The notes under the pieces are model-generated. The model saw nothing but the letters and a program-made list of their open reading frames with translations. It did no database searches and was not told the DNA's origin. From contig NC_087387.1 in assembly GCF_963675165.1 (NCBI RefSeq), positions 1,718,501 to 1,782,500 of the forward strand: a stretch of 64,000 nucleotides of DNA. Direction: 5' to 3'. Shown here piece after piece: positions 43,925-64,000 of this stretch (positions are counted from its first letter, which is position 1; every line of letters starts with the position of its first letter). This stretch comes from Halichondria panicea. Its lineage: Eukaryota > Porifera > Demospongiae > Suberitida > Halichondriidae. Position numbers and translations under genes: made by a program.

Positions 43925-45442
43925 CTATCTCTGAATATCTAAATCTGTATTCTCTGTTTTCACAGCAACTTCGTTAATTGCTTGAGAATGAGAGTTCTGT
44001 TGTTGCCCCGTCTCTGGGGAGTTTAGGCTAACATTGTCACAGTGACCCCCACACAATGGAGGCACCATGTAAAGGGGGACTGGATTGGAACACTGACCAC
44101 CTGAAGGGAAGACATACGAGCATTTGGTGTAGAACAACTGTTTCTCATCATCAAAAATGTCTAAACCCAGTCAAGGAACTTGTACAGTACGTATTAATTG
44201 ACAGGAGTGCATGTACTCCTGGTATCGACTAGTAAGCAAGGCTATAGTACAATACTTTGGCAGAGATCGAGAGATACCCTGTTAATTAACACGTGTCAAA
44301 GCACGTGGTATGGAGGGTGACCTGTTTTATTAGGGTGATCACATTAGAGAGTAACAGAATGGAGCTACATGCTGTAAAAATGGGTTACTATTCGCTATCA
44401 CAAATAAGGTGCTGTTTAGTTGTGTTTTGAGGATACGTCTTGAGCATCGTGTGGAGTAGGGGATACAGGGATGATCACACCCTCCTGAGGTGCAGTGGGT
44501 GGCGTTGACCGATGGGGACTCTTGATGCAGCTTCACCAGATACTGATAATGGGCCTTGTGCATGTCTCTCACGTCTCTCTTGCAGAAGTAGTCCAGACTT
44601 GAACCGATTCTACGTTGCTTCTGCTTTCTCTCCAGTAGAGCTTCTTCGCCAGATCTCTTACGATAACATCTGTACGCTGAGTCCTCCAGTGACCCTCCTT
44701 GTGATGGCAGCGAGGCTGTGAGGTAAGTGGGGTGTCGATGTAAAGAGTACTTGCGTGCAAACTTCATAAAGAAATAGAATCATTGAATGTTGTGTGTACG
44801 TCTGTGATAGAAAATTATTAAATGGATGACTCAATTTTATTCTGCTCAAGCAATACAAGGGTAGCACCTTGCATTGACGCCCCACCCTCATACTGCCATC
44901 GTTGCAAGAACTCCCTCCTCTTCCCATGCAGGACATGCTTCAAGTGACCCAGCTGACCAACGTACAGATCCCTGAGACGAACTAGCTTCTCCCGGTATAT
45001 TTTGTATGCCTCATCCTCTGTCCATGCACCAGCATCACTGCACAGTATAGAGAGACTCGATCAACACATACGGAGGTGCCATGTGTCAGTATTAATTATT
45101 AAAATACAAAGAGGTGTCTGTTTGTATTGATACATATCATACGTGAAAGGGTTGTACAAAAGGTAATCCTATCGAGGTACTCCCCTGTATTATCAGAGGA
45201 GTAATTGAGGACGGAATAGTTATACTCAATAGTTATACTCAGCTCAGTATAATTATACATGGATATCTAGTTAGCATACCAATTGATTAGCAAGTAAACA
45301 TTGAAATTACATACGTGAGAGGATGCTGGTCCTTCTCCTCCATCAGCTCAGGATCCGTCTCATTCTCACCTTTCCACACACCACCAGCTGTGAGCTTGGA
45401 CCTCTTTCGACCTGATCTATGAGAAGAGGACTTGGAGGCCAT
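43925..45442 (-). CDS. zf-C3Hc3H protein, KANSL2/INO80D-like
   Basis: Probable chromatin-complex subunit. The two-part Cys/His motif (potential DNA-binding, zf-C3Hc3H) is known from KANSL2 of the NSL acetyltransferase complex and from INO80D. Four exons: 45315-45442, 44868-45037, 44437-44715 and 43925-44160, with phases agreeing; 270 aa. The N-terminus is basic (RSGRKRSKL), followed by a helix YREKLVRLRDLYVGQLGHLK. The finger starts at CTSGGCDHPCIPYSTRC with SRHI and continues across the last junction with KCSYVFPSGGQC and PPLCGGHC. Only one finger unit is seen where KANSL2 has two, which fits INO80D at least as well. Head to head with DNAJC9, 180 bp between ATGs. Confidence 0.75.
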
Positions 45443-45622
45443 GACGATTGGGTCCTTGATCAGCTTGTTCTACTTCACTGATTAACACCTATTTTGTTTT
45501 TCAAGTTTTCTCTTGTTTCTGTCTCTATTTTAACGAAAGTTAAAAGGCTCTTCCCGGGAAATTTGAATAGATCTACAATTTCTTATTACAGCCCATCTAA
45601 TTCAAGATCAGTTTTTACTCGA

Positions 45623-47076
45623 ATGTCGTCGTTTCTAGACACCTTAGAGGCCTGCTACAGCACTAGAGATCTCTACGAGGTCCTGGGTGTGGACAAAAGT
45701 GCCAAGGAGGGTGAACTACGCAGGGCATACCTTCTCCTCTCTCTCAAGGTCCATCCAGACAGAGTAACCCCTGACCAGGTCGATGAGGCCACCAACAAAT
45801 TCCAGGCAAGCAGCAAAGCAATTTATGTATGTATGTACGTACGTTACCCATTACATAGCCTCATTGTTCTATTCGCAATTGGATCGTACACACATATACA
45901 CAGCGCTTGGGGATTAATTGTCGAAATTTTAAAGTGTCACCCCCCTCATGTGCTCAATGTACGTAGTCTCACATGGTGTTAATTCAGACAATTTTACGGT
46001 ATGTAAACATTCTCACTAAAAGTATTAAGACAGTATGTAACTATGTAAACATTGCAGGCTTTATGCATACAGTATGCTTACTTACCAGTACATGTGTCAT
46101 GATGCACTCTCTGCACCATTCCAGGTTCTGGGCAAAGTCTATGCCATTCTGACGGACAAAGACAAGCGTGCTATATACGATGAAGATGGCACTGTCGATG
46201 AAGAAGACGACACTAACTTCAAACCAGATCGTGACTGGGCCGAGTATTGGAGGATGCTCTTCTCCAAGATTAAGATTGAAGATATCAAATTGTTTGAAGA
46301 ATCTTACAAAGGTTCTGAAGAGGAGCTGGACACTTTGAAATCAGTGTACATGGACTCAGAGGGTGACATGGATGCCATATTGGAAGAGGTGTGTCTGCAA
46401 GGCATATTTTTTTAGCATGTTATTGGTAGAGTGCACTAATGCTGCTAGGCATGTAGCTCACTGTACGTATAAAAAGGATTTAAAATTCTATTATCTTATT
46501 GTTTCTGCTAAGAAGTTTAGTTGGGATAATGGAAGATGATATAATTATTACGCCTTTATTCCTCTGGTCAGGTCCTCTGCTCTACTATTGAAGATGAGCC
46601 TCGCTTTCGTGAGCTGATCCAGGGCTGGATTGATGAGGGCTCTGTGCCAGCCTACCGAACATTTGTGAAGGAAACAAAGAAGAAAAAGAATGCCAGAAAG
46701 AGACGCTATGATGGAGAGGCTAAAGAGGCGGAGGAGGCTTTGGTACAAATGAAATCAGGTGAGATTAGAGCGTCTCTTTCTTACATTCTTTTCTTCTATG
46801 TTTCCTTCACCGTTGAGGTCTGGCTTGTATATAATTGATATTGGCAATTAGCCTGCCACTCAACCCATTTATCTACGTACTGTTGTGTGTACAGATGGAG
46901 GGGAAGATGCTTTGAAGTCGTTGATTGCTGCTCGCCAGAAATCGAGGGTAGAGGGAATGGGAAACTTTTTCGACTCACTTGAGGAGAAGTACAGCTCAAA
47001 GAAGCCCAAGACCAGTGCTAAAGAAAGGAAGACTGGTACAGCAAGTAGCTCCAGCAAGAAGAGGCAAAAGAAATGA
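45623..47076 (+). CDS. DNAJC9: DnaJ homologue subfamily C member 9
   Basis: Type III J-protein that activates Hsp70 and acts as a histone H3-H4 co-chaperone. Exons 45623-45805, 46125-46388, 46572-46758 and 46895-47076; 271 aa. J domain at residues 16-80 with HPD at 44-46 (LKVHPDR), then the family-specific central part ([29 protein letters not shown]) and a lysine-rich C-terminus ([13 protein letters not shown]). The start MSSFLD matches the family N-terminus. Intron 1 has a GC donor (CAG|GCAAGC at 45806). Its 3' end faces NHEJ1, with 109 bp between the stop codons. Confidence 0.93.
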
Positions 47077-47185
47077 TAAACTTTCACTCTTAACCATTTT
47101 TCAATTGCACAGTGGCTCGTAAAAATAATTATAGTACATACATGTATGATTTAAAATTTTGCAAATTAATCATGTATTGTTTTAA

Positions 47186-49507
47186 TCACATCAGTTTTCT
47201 CTTCTTTTTCTTTGGCTTTTGTTTCTCACTCTCCAATTTTCTCTCCAATTCTCTACGCCTCGCCTCCTCATCCTCCTGTACAATGTGAACAGCATAATTG
47301 ACAATGAATTGTGCAAATTTATAAAACGTAAAATTGTTTACAAAAAAGTGGAATAGGGAGAATCACATTTCATATTATAATAGGACTCAAAAGGTAGTAC
47401 GGTAACCTATATGACAGTGTATATATAATTATTATGCTGGTAGTAATTAACTATTATTCTTCCTGCTGGGGTGTCTCTACCTTGGAGGGTGACTCGGGAG
47501 GTGGTTTCTTGACAGGGGAAGTGAGGGATGACATCACAGCTGCAGCACTCACTGGCGGATCGCTGACCTCCTCAATGACCCCTGGGAAATCAGTAGTAAT
47601 GTAGTACTAGAAGCAGATTCTCATTATTATTGTATATAGCAATACATAGTACCACGCAAGAGTATATTACGTAGTAATATGCTCCATCCTCTCATTTGCT
47701 CCTGCGTGTACATAGAAGGATAATATACTGCAGGACAAATCATAATTACTGTACGTATATACGTACATGTAGATGTACATGTAGCAACATTTATGAGAAG
47801 GACAAGTAAGTGCACACTGGCTGGAAGATGAAGTATGCATTATTATTATTATTATATACGTACATTACAGTAAAACATTCTGTTTTCCATGTAATTACAT
47901 TGATGTCATCACTTCAATTACCATCATTTCTCTCTGCCCACCGCCTCGCCTTGGCAATGTCTCCGTACAGGCACTGCACGGAGGGGTTGCTGATAACGCT
48001 AAATGAGTGGAGTGCTCTAGCAGGGAATGCACTGGACGAGGTCATTTCAGTAGCAAATGATTCCTCAACAAACGGGGCAGTCTCAAAGTGCTCTGTGGAA
48101 TACAAAATCCTAGTATGAGATGTTGATATTAATCATGATGTACATAGCATCGTTATCGGCTGTGTCCTTACAATCTTTATTTATTCTCGCAATATCGTAA
48201 GTCAGCATGAGCAATCTAAGGTACCGGTATGCCATGCACAGTAGCTATTGACAACCCAGTTTTCAGATTTAGGCATGCAACTTGTTGAGTAAGTGCAAAT
48301 TTGCTCCCTCTAGTAGTTCTAGAACAAGCAATACATCGTGTATCCCTCTCCATACACGGAGTGGAAACATTTCACAGTTAAAATGGAGAAGCTTGGGAAC
48401 GTTCAGTCTCTTTAATATTTGGGCGAGTGGCTACGATTGCATTAGAGTTCAGAATCTACGAACAGTATAATTTTGTACATGTACGGTACATGTATAGGCA
48501 AGTAGATATACTCTTGGTATAGGGACCATTAACGATTGAATGAACATACTTCTTGAGACACGTGCTCCCTGCTCCTTGTAGTCTTGTATCTCCTTGTCCT
48601 TGAGTGTCAGTATTTGAGCTAGCTCCTCTCCTCTGTGAGTCAGCTCCCCCACCATTCTCAGTAGGGGGGCCACCAGCTGAGCCCCCATCTACAAATGCAA
48701 GGAAACAGTTGATACAAATGTACATGAGAAGGAACTTGTGTAGGCTTCACTCCTATAGCAAAATATGAAGTAGAATAAACAGTTCATCCTATAGCAGCCA
48801 CAAAAGATGATTGAGGTGACATCCTCTTACAAGTAGGAATGGAAGTAGTACGTATTGCATGTAGGAAGCAACATGTGACCCCTGCAAACGTAGCTACCAA
48901 TAGAAGCCCTGGTTTGAGGTTTCTAGGAGGTAGTCATGCATTGTTTAAGGTAAAAGGGACACCCACAAGCATATAAACCTCTAAAAGGACATAAGCCATA
49001 TACGTGTCATCAAGAGTTCATTAGGAACTCTTGGTGTCATACAAGCACCCCTAATTCAGTTACTCACAGATTTTGGAGCTGCTTGCTCGAGGTTGAAGTT
49101 CCATTGAAATGGCAGTGACGCTAGTGTGGTTGTGAGTGAGAGTGTGAGGGTGTGAGGGTGTGAGGGTGTGGAGGAGGGGAGGGCAAACGATGAGCCAGGC
49201 TCGTTACTTGAGACGTTGTCTCCAATTCTCTTCAGAATAACCAGAAGAGGAGCTTCGATGTTACGATTCAATTCCTGCATTGTGTACAATAATAGTGAAA
49301 CATAAAAATCAATACAGACCTAACCTTTGACCTCTGAAGGATATCATCCGAGGCGAGTGTTTCTTCCCATATTGTACACAGATCACTCAGCATCACGTGA
49401 TAACTGGAGCCTTCAACGTGGCCCTTGAGTATGAAATCTCTTCCATTCAGCTTCAGCACTCTCCACAAATTAGACTCTAAAGAGACAGGCTCTTGCAGCC
49501 AAGACAT
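47186..49507 (-). CDS. NHEJ1: Non-homologous end-joining factor 1 (XLF)
   Basis: XLF aligns DNA ends with XRCC4-ligase IV during double-strand break repair in the nucleus. Six exons: 49325-49507, 49068-49274, 48550-48688, 47922-48092, 47481-47581 and 47186-47275; 296 aa (human 299). The head domain is in exons 1-2 (MSWLQEPV, MLSDLCTIWEE, ILQRSKELNRNIEAP, LPFQWNF). The coiled coil starts in exon 3 (LLRMVGELTHRGEELAQILT, KDKEIQDYKEQGA, close to human LEIQDYQESGA). Exon 4 gives the fold-back region, and the tail is Pro/Ser-rich, ending in a lysine cluster (KPKKKKRKLM). The tail resembles the basic part of the Ku-binding motif but lacks the human terminal Phe-Ser. Confidence 0.9.
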
Positions 49508-49955
49508 TTTGCTTTTTTAAGTGGGTGGGGCTCGTTTTTCAATTTTACACAAAGGTTGGGAGTAATATGTTTTGTTAATTTGGAGTCAATTAGGTGCATG
49601 GCAAAATTTAATGATCAAGTGTTGTTTAGCTGTTTCGTGCTGTTGGGCTTGCCATAACTCTAAAGAGAAGGTCAGATCAAAGCATTGTGTGAGCGTTGTC
49701 TTCTTGTCAAGTCGATTCCAGCAAGTCTAGCTTCTAAGAAAGTGACCTTTTCATGCAGGTACAAATCAACAAAACTTGTAGATCTACAGGTGTTGTAGTG
49801 TGTACAAGCATAGATACAAGAGTACAAGCCCTGGACATTGTGCATGTGTATTGGAGCAAGTATATTATTCTGAGCTACACTGCACTTTGCTTGAAGAGCA
49901 ACTACTGAACTGAAGTTTCTATTTCCTGTACAGAGTACTTGACTAGTTGAGAGTC
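49508..49955. promoter_or_regulatory. Divergent spacer between NHEJ1 and AGAP
   Basis: The 448 bp between opposing start codons hold both 5' UTRs. TTTCCTGTACAG at about 49922-49933 just before the AGAP ATG looks like a 5' UTR splice acceptor. Nothing else recognised. Confidence 0.45.
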
Positions 49956-63771
<13,816 letters not shown>

Positions 63772-64000
63772 GTGAGAACTGGTCGCTATTTGCCATGTAT
63801 ATATTGGAAGTACAGCAATAATACTAGTACACGCCCCTCTTTTGTATGAAGTGTTGTAGTTGATGTTGTAGTGTACAGCAATGCAACAATAACTCTTCAC
63901 AGGTCTTGTGTTATGTAACCTCTACCTCTGCGTTCTCTTACATTACTAGTCTCTTTACATTAGTTTACTTTATCATTGTAAAACATACCTCACATGACCA

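Overview
The window is nuclear DNA of an animal, most likely a demosponge. Every gene is spliced metazoan type: TRIM-NHL, fibrillar collagen, AGAP, LOTUS-Tudor, XLF and ORC4. Introns are mostly 50-500 bp, genes sit close together with several head-to-head and tail-to-tail pairs, and the AT-rich spacers are full of small inverted-repeat elements. The sponge assignment is inferred from this overall character and from the collagen; I cannot name a species.

Layout. 1-3323 (+): 3' part of a PX-BAR sorting nexin. 3911-6097 (-): intact TRIM-NHL gene (TRIM-A). 7876-11637: a diverged duplicate of the same block, with decayed sorting nexin exons followed by a frameshifted TRIM-NHL copy (TRIM-B). 11950-13187: a 1.24 kb TA-flanked inverted-repeat element. 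13430-17169 (-): ORC4, 11 exons. 17874-25520 (+): a complete fibrillar collagen gene, 25 exons, about 1,279 aa. 25521-28385: nested non-autonomous elements and a LINE scrap. 28386-32690 (+): a LOTUS-Tudor germline-type protein. 33371-35524 and 37205-39388 (+): two more intact TRIM-NHL genes (TRIM-C and TRIM-D), opposite in orientation to A and B.

40124-50 kb is a compact run of conserved genes: a four-TM protein (-), GGACT (+), a KANSL2/INO80D-like zinc-finger protein (-), DNAJC9 (+) and NHEJ1/XLF (-). 49956 to the end (+) is an AGAP-type Arf GTPase-activating protein (GTPase-like, PH, ArfGAP and the start of ankyrin repeats) that runs out of the window. Its introns hold two identical tRNA-Arg(TCG) genes in inverted orientation, a decayed tRNA copy, four hairpin-like elements and a tandem duplication.

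The genes do not form one pathway. Two themes stand out. One is local amplification of single-coding-exon TRIM-NHL genes. The other is a set of DNA replication, repair and chromatin genes (ORC4, NHEJ1, DNAJC9 as a histone H3-H4 co-chaperone, and the KANSL2/INO80D-like protein). The second looks like ordinary clustering of housekeeping genes in a compact genome. I saw no clear new multi-gene system. The most unusual material is the repeat architecture, the duplicated blocks and the intronic tRNA pair. Exon ends were placed by eye from GT/GC-AG sites, reading phase and family similarity.
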